Assembly (NCBI GenBank): GCA_003993805.1
Contig: RSEF01000001.1
Location: forward strand, 59,166,806 to 59,230,805
Reading direction: 5' to 3'
Origin: Himantopus leucocephalus
Taxonomy: Eukaryota; Chordata; Aves; Charadriiformes; Recurvirostridae
Length of the DNA: 64,000 nt
Below are positions 41,300 to 54,000 of the stretch, piece by piece; within the stretch, counting starts at the first letter, position 1; the number at the start of each line of letters is the position of its first letter. The translations under genes and the position numbers were made by a program. Below the pieces are notes generated by a model. The model was given only the letters and a program-made list of their open reading frames with translations. It was not told where the DNA came from and did not search any database.

Positions 41300-41620
41300 T
41301 TTTATATTCTCTCAGTCTGCATTTTGCCAGGTTAGATAAGCTACACGGTCTTAGTCTCCTCTTGTAAAACATGTTCTCCCTTCTCTCTACCAACCAGATA
41401 CTTTTCTGACTCCTTTTTTCTTTAATTGGGATAACTGGAATTATATGCAGAATTGTACACAGAGGAAATTACAGTAGAGCCTTTTACAATGATACTGATA
41501 CTTCCCCGCCTTTGCAGGGAATATCCTGCCTGGCACCTAGGAACATAATTGCCTTTTATCCTGATGTCTCATATCGAAGGCTCAGTCATCACATCAGTAA
41601 ATAATACTCCCACTTTTTCC
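41300..41620 (-). mobile_element. Ancient CR1-like LINE remnant
   Basis: The plus strand preserves the order of an old CR1 in reverse complement: TTAGTCTCCTCTTGTAAAAC with ATGTTCTCCC, then AGAATTGTACACAGAGGAAA, then ATAATTGCCTTTTATCCTGA. In less decayed copies the corresponding blocks are a CTCTCCTCATAGGTCATGTT-like segment, CAGAACTGGACACAGTA and ATTAGCCTTTT. No frame remains open. Sequence from about 41034 may belong to the same insertion. Family placement is tentative. Confidence 0.5.
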
Positions 41621-42965
41621 CTTTTTCATTTGCTTCCAACTGATAATCCCATTGTTTTTAAGATCAATTAGTAGGAGTAACAAAGAATGTTCCCATACAG
41701 GCCAGCAAACTGTGCAAAGTCACCCAGACCAACAATTTCTGCTGCTCAAGTCCTTCAGATCTAGTCTGGGTTCCACCACATGGCTCCAAACCAGGTGCTG
41801 TAGACGTGTCTATCTGCATGTCCCTGGACTTCACACAGGTACATTCCACTCTGTTTCTATACCATAGTCCTCAAGACTGTCCAGTTCTTCCTGCTTGTTC
41901 CCTATTCGACTCCGTGTTGATCACGCTGCACCCAAGTGTGCACAAATGTCCTCATGAACATGATCCCTCACACTCCTACACCATAAACCAGAGCCAGACA
42001 TTTGGAAACATTTAAAATTCTGTGGTTTAGAAAGCTTCAGATTAGCCACGCTGCACTTCATCTCATTTCTGATGTGGGAGGTGGGAGCGAGGGAGACATG
42101 TTAGAAATGGATAACTAGTGAAAGCAAGACAATCGAGTCTCCCATTCAGATAAGCACTACCCATTGCAGGACATGAGCAAGCAAGTGTCATGAATACAGC
42201 CAGATAAAAAAAAAAAACAGTCTTCATACAATATATATCCAAGCTGCGGACTATATTACTACAGAAAATCATTGTACTGAGCAGCAGAAAGAGGCAAAGA
42301 ACTAAATTATTAGGTTTGATTCAACACACCATTATTGCCATTCAAGATGCCGTTTACCGAGGACCAGGTTACTTTGCTGTAAAATTAGACTTTTGTCCTG
42401 GTAATTTAGGCCCTTTAAAAATATTCATTCACATTTTTTATGCAAAATTGCTTAGACCTGGCTTGTCTGTGTTTGGTTGCTGTCAATGTGCCTGTACAGG
42501 AGTTTTACCTGCATATTCATGTATGGAAATGTGCAAAAACTTGCAGAAGTGTATATCTTCTGTGTTCATATGCAAGTATTCAAGCCAGAAGTGCTTGTGT
42601 GCTCATTCAACAAGGGAATAGAAACAATACCAAATAGATCTCTCTGACCAACCATAATTAAGTAATGCAGCCTGTATCAATCCATAGAGTAAATATTTTC
42701 CAAGAAGTTCACTGAATAAATTCAAATAAATTTGAGGAAATTATGATCCGCACAATTGATATTCCATGAGCAGAAAAAGAAGCTAAATTCACTGAATAAA
42801 TTATGTGTTGTGAATTAGTCCCCCAGCTCTAGCAATTACTATGGCTGGATTATTAAAATGGATGGATAATTTAGCATCAATAGTACTATTTTTTTGTTCT
42901 GGGTACTCAGATAATACTTAGGTTTTCTATAGCACTGCTCAAAATAAATTAAATGACAGTGTCTC

Positions 42966-42990
42966 TTTTTTTTTTTTTTTTTCTTTTTTT
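42966..42990. repeat. Poly-T tract (T17 C T7)
   Basis: A homopolymer of 17 T, one C and 7 T, directly adjoining the ACAGAGG edge of an antisense MIR relic. Confidence 0.95.
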
Positions 42991-43131
42991 ACAGAGGAAG
43001 AAACTAAAGTAGAGAAACAACCTTCCTGGTGACAGTGTGTACCAAACTTCCCGGTATATACCAGCTCGGCAGACTGGAGGAAATAAAACACAGGTCCCTG
43101 AACAGCCAGTTCAATCCTCTCTCCAACAAAC
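42991..43131 (-). mobile_element. MIR-like SINE relic
   Basis: In reverse complement order, ACAGAGGAAGAAACTAAAGT corresponds to the MIR core ACAGATGAGGAAACTGAGGC. AACACAGGTCCCTGAACAGC with the following CAATCCTCTCTCCA corresponds to the segment reading AACCCAGGTCTCCTGAC and CAGTGCTCTATCCACTA. Two anchored blocks in the right order and spacing make this one of the better MIR calls here. Confidence 0.7.
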
Positions 43132-43849
43132 CGCAGCACAAGAACTAGTAAGGACATGATCCTTCATGCACATCCCTCGATCCTCTGTACAAGAGGATGG
43201 CTACATTCAGGATGCAGGAAGAATAGGGATCCTATTAGCCTAAAGTAACAGGCGGCAGTTACTGTTTGGAAGTGTCTCACCGTGTTTAATGGGCTAGTGA
43301 GCACTAGATTTGCCCTTTTAGAACAGGTCCTTTGGGAATATCCATAATTAATTGTGATCTCTTCTGTAGTGTCACCGAACTATGATGTTCAGCAAACCAT
43401 ACTCCAGTCTGAGAGGTAAATTAGTTATTTGGAGAGCTAGAAATAAGATCAAAATCAGCCCATTACCACAAAATAATTTGGGAAGTAATCTGCAGGATCT
43501 TCGCCTAGCTCCCTATTGATCTCTCCGAAACACCTCCTTCAGCGCCGTATGCACAACTGCTACCCTGCTGCGGGAAGGCAAAGGGTGGAGGAGGTCTGAG
43601 CTGCCCACTGCCTCCCAGGGAAGCTTTCCTGGAGCAGGGGTAAGAGACTGCCCCAAACCAGGGGAAACGGGAGGGCGGCTGCAGGGCAGCCTTCCCTTAT
43701 GCTGTACCTGGGATGGCGACTAAGACAAGAATTTCGTGCTGCAAAAATCATCAGCTTGGCACCTCGCACCAGCCTCAGAGCTATGCCGGTTAAAAGAAAC
43801 AAGGCAATTTCCTGATAATTCCACTAAAAAGAAAATCCTGAGCCCTCCC

Positions 43850-44340
43850 GGCCCTCGTGTAAAGCCACGGGTTAGTGCTTGTCCATTCCTCCCTTCCCCA
43901 GGTGCTGTGCTGCTGCCACACGCGAGATTAACAAGGAGGTTATATTTAAACTTCCAAGAGGAGCTGCTGTGCGATTATGGGTCTATTTAAAATCCTCCGG
44001 GCAGCTGCAGTACATAATAACAAGTCAGCGGGAGGGAGAGAGAGCGAGGGGAAGGAGGAGAGGGAAAGGAGGGGGTTCGGGAACGTCACGGATTGTCTCT
44101 GAAAAATTGATTGCCAGAAGATGGCAGGGAGTGCAGTCAAGTTAAAGATGCCCCCCGCGGGGAGTGAAAGGGAGAGGGGGGACATATGAGAGAGGTGTCA
44201 GCACTGGAGAAGCGTGATGACGGCGGGGGGATTGGAAAGGCCAGTGTGGAAAGCTGCCAGACCTGAAGCCTCACTGCCTCGGGCAAGGACGTCATTCCCT
44301 TAAACCCACTCTGCTCTCTCCCGAGGGCTCTGTCACACGC
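43850..44340. promoter_or_regulatory. Candidate cis-regulatory block: polypurine tract and CRE-like half sites
   Basis: GC-rich for this window, with a nearly pure purine run at 44030-44077, a CCCCGCGGGG palindrome at 44153-44162 and three CRE-like elements: ACGTCAC (44083-44089), TGACGG (44218-44223) and GACGTCA (44288-44294). CREB/ATF binding would suit an activity-regulated neuronal gene, but that is inference from motifs alone. Confidence 0.3.
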
Positions 44341-45390
44341 CACTGGGTGCCTGTCCAGGCTTCCTCAGATCACAGGCGTTTGAATGAGTAAATAGCTATT
44401 ATTAGGCTGTCCTCTCCAGCCTTCCCACATACACACCTCACCCTTAGGCCCGCACAAAACTACCCCCAAGCAGAGAGCCCCCCAGGACTTTACCCAGTCC
44501 TAAGCTTTGCTGTATCCCTTGGGAATCTGTTCCCCTGTCTAAATTGCGATGAAAGAAGAAGGGTTTCCTTACGAGACAAAAGCAGGGACCCAGCTCTTCC
44601 TGTCTCACCATAAATCACATTTTCTGGGTTTTTTCCCAATCTTCTCACCAGCTGCCTCCACCAACAGGGAAGGGACAAGATGGGCTGAGGCCCCCTAGGT
44701 GCTCACCAACAAACGTTCTCAGCTTGCTGTGACATCAGAGCTCAGCATCATCACGTCTGGCGAGGTCCCGCGGACAGCCCTAGGGCAGAGGAGGTGGCAG
44801 CAGTGATGGCTGGGCATGTGGAGGAGAGCTGGGTCCCAGCGCTGCAGGAGGCTATGTTCAAGGTACGAGCTCTGGCTAAGCTGAGGACAGAGGCCCTCAG
44901 CGCTCCACATCACTGAAGGATGAAGGCTAATTCATTCTTAATTGCAGGAGTGAGACCTTTCAGCCACAGGTGTGTTTCAAATAAGTCCCACCCCATCACA
45001 AAGGCTCTCATCTAATGATTTCCCTTTGGTGGTATCATAGCCTCCTGCCTGCCTGCTCTCTCCTAGTCAAATTTCCATGTCCTTTCAAAGACTTGCTGCA
45101 ATCCAGCCAAGATGACTGCATTTCAGTGCTGACTGCAGCCTTTGCAATGCAGTCTATAAAACATTTTGGGAGCTTTCCAGAGGAAAGATGCTCAAGAAAC
45201 ATCAGTCATAGCAGTCCACACACCACCTCTGATATTGTCCTTTGTGACCCTTTCCTACTCCACTTTTCTTTCTTCCCCATCCTCCTGTCCCTACACAACC
45301 ATTTTCAGTACTGGAAAGTGGTGCTACCAGGCAGGGAAGGAGTGTCTCTCCAGAACCAGATTTGCCTCAATTTCCATCAGCAACAGAGAA

Positions 45391-45402
45391 GGGGGGGGGG
45401 GG
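45391..45402. repeat. Poly-G tract (G12)
   Basis: Twelve consecutive G between AGAA and AAATG. A length-unstable homopolymer. Confidence 0.95.
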
Positions 45403-46867
45403 AAATGTCCAAATTAAGCTGCTTGATTACTGAAATTAATCTTGTCACTTAGCATCCCTGTTCCACAGAACGGGGCCTTTGATTAGCCTCCTTGTTTCCG
45501 AATATTACAAGCAGACATTTATTAAGCAGAAGGCAATTCCTCCGCAGGGGGAGAGGGGCAGCTGATTCCCAAGGGAAGGCTGCTCTCAGGATAAGAGATG
45601 GCCCCAGCTTTGCCCGCATCCCTGGCAAGCAAGCGGGTGCTGCTCTGACCACACAGCCAGGGCCCCCCAAGGATTGTCCGAGACCCTCCCCCCAACATAT
45701 GACTAAGGCCCATCCTGTTGTTACTGTCACAGGCTTGGTATTTATAAGCCTGACAGCTCTTGCAGCAAGTTATCGCTTATTATTACTGTCATCCTGACAG
45801 CCTTCAAAGGTTATGAGGTGCTATGTCCTCATCGCCTGGCTCTCTCCGAGCACTAAGAAAACGCAGCCGGATGGGGAGCGCTCCCAAAGGCAACCAGTGG
45901 ACCAGAGGATCTGCATGCGGGACCTTCAGCACCTGCACTTCCCCTCCCCGCTCCCTCTCCATCTCCATGCAGCATCACAAACCGCACAGCTGTGACTTTG
46001 CATGTCCGTGCCATCACAGGCAGCTATGTGCTTTTCCACTCCATAGGGCACACACTTAGAAACCAGTGCCTCACCATAGGCATGGACTGCAGTCACTGAC
46101 CGGATGTGGTGTCCCATACTTGCTGGGATGGCCAAAGGGAGAGCTCAGAGAGAGTGGTAGGATGCCCCAGGGATGCTCTCGCAGTACCCAGGGAATTTCA
46201 GAGCCCACCTTCTCCTAGGAGGTGCCATCCAGGAGCTTCTGAGCCTAAAACTAGTGCTGCTGGTACAGAAGTGGGATGAGCAAGAGTAGAAGGTTGCCTC
46301 CTATGGCTTCTTCTGACTGTCGTCCCCCAGGCAAAGGGTGCTTGGACATTGGTTACAGGCATAGGGACGTATTCACCAGCATCCCAGCCAAATCACTGGC
46401 AAATTTTAAGTAGACTAAAACCAATTGCTGGGTTTCAAGCTACACAGGTCAAAGTCAGCCAGCACTGAAAGGCTGTAAAATCAAAGATCAACCCTTACGC
46501 TATCTTCCTTTTCCTTCCTATGCAAGGGATGGGGTTTGGTACTGCAGGCCTGATGCTCCTGGTATTGCTACTAAAATGACTGTATTCCAGTCTCTGGGTG
46601 CTACCGCATCACAGTGCCAGTGCTCCATCCTGCAGGAGAAATACAGATCAGAGGCAACATGAGGGTGAGGCCTGTATAAGCTTTAAGTACAACTTTTTAC
46701 AGGCCGTTGATCTGGAAGCTGGCAAAATTTGGCGGTTTTCTAACCACTTTCATCAGAGGGCCTCAAACTACTTTCCAAACATTAACTAAATAAGTTTCAC
46801 AGTGGCCCAAATCCTCCAAGTACTTGCTTGCACTCACGGGTGAAGTGAAACTTGCCCAGCATATGGG

Positions 46868-46975
46868 GAGGTATCATTATCATCTCTGTTCTACAGATGG
46901 GGAAATTGAGGCATGGGCAGCCCAGGTGATTCAGAGAAGGTCATGGAGATGAGCGAAGAGCAGAAGAGAGCTCTT
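46868..46975 (-). mobile_element. MIR SINE relic
   Basis: The reverse-complement MIR core is clear: GAGGTATCATTATCATCTCT, then CTACAGATGGGGAAATTGAG and GCATGGGCAG. Next come GAGAAGGTCATGGAG and a purine-rich stretch in place of the usual AAGGTCACACAGC region. Clearest MIR copy in the window. Confidence 0.78.
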
Positions 46976-49900
46976 CCTGCTTTGGGGCTTCCTTAGCCCT
47001 CTGCACCCCCACTCTTTGCAATACAACCACTCAGCTCCCAGACTGCATTCAGCAGCCCACATATAACAGCAGATCAAAGATCCTAGAGCTGATCAAACTT
47101 ATCTGAACCTCCAAAACTATTCTGAGGGGCCAACATGGAGGCGGGGACACAGGTGTGTAACAAGCTCTAATTTTAGTTGACTTGGGCTTGCTCATCCTTT
47201 CCTCCCCCGGGGTGGCAGGTAGGGCATACAGACTGAATGAGAAACCGTGCTCTGATGAGGCATCTACAGGTTTGGTGCAGTTTTGCTTGTGGGTTTGCTG
47301 TTTCTTGGGTACCAGGGCTGCGTGAAGCATTGAAATTCCACCCTGAGCAGCAGTGAGCGGCAGAACCTGGTTTCCATAGCACTGCCATGGAAACCGCGCT
47401 CTGCGAATCTGTGCCTTCGGGCCCCTCTGCGGCTGAAACATCTCTCTGCTCCTCCCCAGCACCCACCTCCACACTACAAGCCCCCAGAACTCCTTCTATG
47501 TCTGGGATGATTAAAGGGTGCGGTAGATTGGAAAAGCAGGACCCTGTTTGGCTCCTCCCTGGATCATAATGTGTAAAAGTGCCCTTTGAAGAAAAATACT
47601 AATAGCATACTTCCTTCCCCCCCCCCTTCCATACATAAAAGTAGAAAAACATACAGTTAAAATTCCTCAACTTGAAATCGCACAAGTAAAATTTTGCCTG
47701 ATAATATATTAAGGTGCAAACCCAATAGTCTCATGCAATGGGTCCTTTTATCTTCCTTTGTCTGCCTGGAACACCAGCTTCCAAAAGTGAAGGATTTAAT
47801 TAACTGTTAGAATGTAGAACAGGCTCCCCTTAATCTTCTCTTCTGCTTTTGCTTTTTTCTTTGCTTCCCATCCCATGGCTTATACTAAAAGACTGATGGC
47901 AAGGGCTCCATAAAATGGAGGAAGAAGTCAGACAACGGGTGTATGCAAGATCTGTATTATTTCCTCCATGCATCCACTGACTGCTTGGGGAAGTGCACAT
48001 ACAATGCATGTGGAGCTGGCATTTTAACACCTCAAAAAGATACAGCCTATGAGCATTAGCAAGCCATCTCCACTGGCTGGGAGGCCACAGGTCCACCCAG
48101 CAGCTTGGTCAGTCCATAACAGCCTTGGTCATCATGAGGAGCTTGAGCTGTAGTAGTGCTTAGACCCTTTATCCCAGGAATGGGACAGGAAAATGAAGGT
48201 CTAAATTTCAGAGGGACAGCACCAGAGAAGCAATTGGGAGTCAAGACCTAACTGACAGGGAGCAAAAACCAAAAGCTGCTTCTTATGACCCTCCACCATG
48301 GGCCTTGAGGTAAGAACCATATCCAGAGCAAAAGAGGAATCTCGTCTCTTTGCTTTACCAACATCCTGGTTTCTGGTATGATTATGGAAAAGGATATTGT
48401 GTTACCAGGATAGGCCAGACAATTTTTTTCCTGTTGGGTTGGAAATCACCCAGAGCCAATGATACAGAGCTGCTTTATGTACTGTCAAAAATGGCAGCTC
48501 TCATCTGACACGCATGGAGAAAAATGAGCCCCTGAATGGGAGAGGGACTGGTTCTAACTAGGTCAGAGTCCATCAAGGGCACAGACCCTCACATTTTCTT
48601 TTCCCAAGCAAGTGTCAGAATAACAGCAATCAACAAATATCAACATAATACCAAATTTTGCATTTTTATAACCTGTCCACTGCCTACTCAAACAAGCACA
48701 TTGTGCTACTCTCCAAGGCAACCTGTGCTGTCACGTGAACCAGCTCTTCTCCATGTGCAGAGCAGTGTTGAGTCTATCAGTCACATCATGACCAGGACCA
48801 CATCTCTCACCCGCTGTGGCAGTAACTCATCTGAAGCCTTGCTGAGCAAAATGACTGATTCATTGCATTCCCTTACGGAGCATGAAGAAGATCACCCGTC
48901 TTCCATCATATGCATCCACCTGACCTGACAACCTCCTTCAACACCAGAGTGTTTTCCTGTGTTGCCAGGCCCACCTCTATCTTTTCTTCTCCAGTGTGTA
49001 TATGCACAATACCATTTCATGAAGAAAGAAAGCTTCTCGGACCCCAAATGCTTTGAGCTTTTTGTTTTGTCTTACTTGCCCCTTCATATAGCTAACTACA
49101 AATCCCAAGTGACTTTGACCCCAGTTCTGGACTCCAGTTTTGTGTTGAACAAAAAGTCTGCAGGAGGCAACTCTCACTCTGCTGATGCCATGCTGTGATT
49201 TAAAAGAGCTTAATACAGATGAAACTATAACCCCCATCCTTTTCACTCTGTTCTTTATTATTTTAATGAGGTTTTCAACCCATCTGTTAAATCATGGATA
49301 AAGAAAACTAGCAGTTACATGTTAAAATCCATGCAAACTACTTAAAATTCATGCCTACTAAACTGGCCTATAGTCAGATGTTACTAAGTCAGGTGTACCG
49401 TGCCTGGAAAAACAAATTTGGTATGCATGATCACCTACTTAGCTGGAGTGTCTTCTAATAAGGTTAACTCGAGGAAGTGAGAATAATAGCTTAGGACAAG
49501 TACATACTGAGTTGTTTTATTTTTGTGTTGGTTTTGTTTTGGTTTTCTTTTCGAGGCAGCAAGAAAAGATCAGTGGCTACTTTGCTGCAAGGGGCCAGTT
49601 TTCCTTCTACCACTAACTCTTTCACTTGACAAGGCCTACATTTTTGGTATGTGTGTGAAAAGCTTTGACAGCCTCTTCAACATCACTGCTCTTCTGAGCT
49701 CAGGATAAAACCTCTTTGGCCCCTCTCAAGTTCCTTTTAAATCCTTAAATTACCTTCATATAATCTTGTCTCTCATCTCGTATTCACTGGACATCTTTGC
49801 ACAGAAGCGCTGTCAAGACCAGGGCTGCTGAAACTAAATGAGGCACTGATTTTTCTTACAAAGATCATGGTACTTTTTCCTTGTCTGTGGGGCAGTATTG

Positions 49901-50993
49901 ACAACACTGTGATTTACCTGCATTAACAAATCTTCCAAGTATGTCATTTACACTACATTGGTACTGGTTCCTCACAAAGCTTCTCAGATCATCTGATAAT
50001 AGCTTTATGGAGTTTTAACACGGCTCAAAATCTCCACTCTCTAAATGTTCATGCCCTCAATATCAGAATTCCTCCCCTCACAGTAGCAGGAACTGATCTA
50101 TTTTTAAACACTTATTTACTCTTTTAGATCCTATGTGTCCAGCTTTACACACTTCATCACCTGATGATTTCTAGACGAATAAACTCTTTGATTTACTCTA
50201 ATCTCCACTTAGGACCAAAGGGGATTTTCCAGGGTCATGAATCATGGGCTGACTTGGCTGCTACCACTCTACCCTATAGCCAGGCAGCTTCCCTCACCCC
50301 AGCAAAATATCCTCAAACGGTACCTTGAGAAGACCTCAGCTTAGCTGATTTTGAACCTTACAATGACAGTATTACGAATCATTCCTTCTCAAGTTTGTTG
50401 GGCTTTTAGCCATACTTTTAATTCAGCCACTTCCCTGCAAAAGACCAACTCACCCCCTTGCAACCTGAATTGCCCTACTTAATAATTTCCTTCCATTAGT
50501 TTTTCTCTCAAAGCTAATGCCATTTTTTATTTCTGGCATCAAACATACATACTCCTATGCAATTTCACTTCAAGAAGTATCCCACTTGCTTTGACGTTGA
50601 CAACAAAATCATCTGCTATTGCAAAACTGTCCTTTGCAGCTACAGAGAGCTGCCCAGTTTTAATTATGATGTTGGCATCTTCTTTAACTATATTGGGAAT
50701 GCATTTGCAAAGTAAAGCACAGCACTGCAGTTTTTACACCCTTTTCTCAAATGTCGGCACCGTGTTGGTTATTGCTGTTTGCTGCAAAATCAGTAGTTCC
50801 CTGTGTCATTCTTGGTGGACGCTGACTTTGAAGCAGGAAGGTGGCCAAAGCGCTTTTTGCAGATTTCTCCTTTTGCAGCATATCAGGTTCCTCACCAAAT
50901 CCAGGCTCTCTCTGGACCCGCTGATTCTTCCCCTCACGAAATTCTGAGTACTCTTCTGAGGTTTACCATGGAAAGCCTTGTGCTTGTGTTGTG

Positions 50994-51050
50994 ATAGAAT
51001 CATAGAATTGTTATGGTTGGAAGAGACCTTTAAGATCATCAAGTTCAACC
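50994..51050 (-). mobile_element. CR1 3'-terminal fragment (about 57 bp)
   Basis: ATAGAATCATAGAATTGTTA followed by GGTTGGAAGAGACCTTTAAG and ATCATCAAGTTCAACC is the reverse complement of the extreme CR1 3' end, including the octamer tail. Severe 5' truncation leaves only the tail region. Confidence 0.93.
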
Positions 51051-54000
51051 TCTCTCAGGTCACCCTCTCTGAATTTTGTCCCCTCCTACCACCATCCAGT
51101 CTTACATCAGGGACTGGTTTAACTACTCAGAAGTGCCAGACCGGGTCTTCATCCTTTCCACTTTCAGAAGCCCTCTCGAGTTTTCTGTCTTCATTTTAAT
51201 ACTCTGGTTCAAAACCACAGGCTGAATTTTCACTGACTGCAGGATCGCTCCATTTGTCTGCTCCCATTCCAAATGAAACCTCATACGGCTGAAATCCCCT
51301 GAGAACAGCCCATGCTCCCAGCCACCCACACTTTTCATTTCGCTTGCTGGTTTAGGGTCAATTACAATGCAAATGTTCCCTTGCATCTCCTGCATTTCCA
51401 GAGAGACTCATCTCTGGCAAGGGTTTTGTCTGCTCTGTTCTTCTAGTCAGCATGTTTTCTGAGCTCATTTTACTCCTGGTGCCATGTGCTTTCCAGCAGT
51501 CGCTCAGAGCCAAGAAGCCAGCTTCCTTCAGCATCCATTCACAGGCTGCTCCACAGGAGTAAGGGCAGTATCCCTGTAACACAACAGCTGGCTACAGCTG
51601 CCTCCTGCCAAAGCATCTTAAAGTTGCATGTGCCCAGAAGCCCTGGAGAACATGTCCTTTGTGCGAGGGCTTGCTCAGGCAGCTCAGAAATGACCAGTCA
51701 AAAGCCACTCAAAATGAAGCACACATTACAAATCAACATTACCCTTATGTGCAGGATTTGCCCATGCATGACCTATTTTAGAATACATTTCTGGTTATGA
51801 CTGAGACTTTCTTGGAAGGGCCTGGTGATCACTTCATTTTCCAAGGGCTTCTGGTCATGCAGAAACACAAGCAGATGCTATTGGTGAGTGATTGGCCATC
51901 CTCATTACGAACTTTGGAAGCAGATTCAGTCACCCATGCACAGCTGCAGAAGGGACTCCCTTTAACAGGCATGTCTGGCTCAGTTATTTTACAAGCCATG
52001 CCCCTCACAGAGCTGTTATTTCTGCACCCCTGGATATTATCCATAGCAATGTAGTTCGCACTGACATTGCTTTGTGGGATGACCAAGAAGATCTGCAAAG
52101 GTCACCCTGCTCACAGTCACATGCGTCAAATTGCAGATAAGTCCAATTGCAGAAGGTAAAATTATAAGCATCCTGGACAATCACCATACAGAGTCAAAGC
52201 AAAGCACCTCTCCTACCCGCCATGCGACTCATCAGGACTTGGAGAGAAGAACACAGACCTATACGGGAAAAGGATATAACTCTTTCATAGGTGTGGTTTA
52301 GATAGACTAGGCTCAGGCAGCAGCATGCCGTAGCAAAGTCAAAACGCATCCTTTTTTCAATCTAGACTCTCCCAAAGATGTATCTTGGACCCACACAAGC
52401 TCCCACTGTATGCAGCAGAATAAGATATTACACAAGACGTCAGCACTGAGCACCGAGCACAGCCCCTCTCCGACATACCATGCGTGTGTCCTCAGAATGG
52501 AAATCTCTTGTTTCCCTGCCCATCCTGCCCCCCTGTCCCATCTGCCTTCCCCAGATCTCTGACAGCTTCAGCTCGATGTCCCCTCACTGGTCCTAGCAAA
52601 TGCAGCCTCTGTCTCCCTGGTATCTCTGTCACAGGCTTTATCATCTTGCACTTAACAAATCCTCTCTGCCACATGTCCTCCCCTCTCTCCCCACTACAGG
52701 CCCCACAGGCCACCACTGGCCCTCAGAAGAAGGGATATGGGTCCTCAGACCAAAGTGCGGACTCCCAGCAGAGAAAGAAGCCCCAGGGGAACCATACATA
52801 GTATTTTTCTGGCACTCTCCTCCACTCCCCATACACTCAGCAGGTAGCCAGCTCTTCCCCTTTGCCCCATCCCACCCCATACCCTGCATCTAAATATGTC
52901 CTCAGGATGGGGAAGCATCTGTGCACTAGGTAGTGATGGGGGGGGGCGGTGAGGCCAAAAAGGCTGCAGGCTACCAGGATCAAGAGAGTTTCAGTAGTGA
53001 TGGGCCCTGCATGTTTCGGGGTTTTGCTGGTGAGAAAGCCACCAGAGCAGCCTACGGGGCATTCCAGCAGTGGATTTTGTCTGAAGGGGCACATTTGGGT
53101 AATTGCGCTGCATTTCTTGACCTGGCAAGAAAACAGAATTGCTGTTTTGTTTGTAGTCGGAGGGTAAAAATTTCTCCCATTATCATGTAGAAAAAGTCAA
53201 ATATTTGATATAATTTACAAAAGAGAAATACCTGAAAAACTCCATTTTGGGACACCACGAAAAGATTATTTTTTTTCAGCCTGTCATCTACTCAGCTGGC
53301 AGGCAAGGGATCTGGAAGAGCCGCACGGCCTCTCTGCAGACCGACCAACCTGCCTCATTTCCATCCACATTTGTGACAGGCCTGACACGTTCCCAGGGGA
53401 CTTTTCAATACTGTAGAATCAACATTTTCCAGCAGAAAATTGTTCTACTGGAAAACCTTTCAGGCAGCTCTACTATACATTTAGAAACGTTTTGTATACA
53501 CCAGTATGCTGAGCATATATTCATATGCTATTCACATTGTATAATCTCCAGATACTTTAACTGCCTATCCCCAAAGAAAGAACAAAATTAAATATGTCCC
53601 TTAAAATGCCTATCCCAGTTAAAATGACAAATGATCAGCATGAACTTTTGCAAGAGGAACTCATAAGTGGACACTTAATTTTCATTCCTTCCCTTCATCT
53701 CCACTCAAAGGCTCTGGTTCCCTCCCCACTTTCAGTTAGCGGCATTTAACTGCTTTGGGCTCTGATCCCACTGCTGACTGCATAGCGGTTTCTGCCATGC
53801 CTGTGAAGAGCCTCACTGGAGTTCATAAGGATCTGCCGAGGAGCTGGAGACACACGCATTATATCAGCATGCAGAATCCAAGTGTGCCGTCCCTGTACAT
53901 TTTCTGTGGATATTGCACACGCATATTGGATTGCAGTCTCAACTTCATCTTTTTTTGAAAGCTCTCCTCATCCCCACGAGCTCTCTCCTGTGGGACTCCA

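Noticed and set aside
45922..45945. REST/NRSF (RE1) site suggested by TTCAGCACC
   Set aside because: Only the left half matches; the required GGACAG-type right half is absent.
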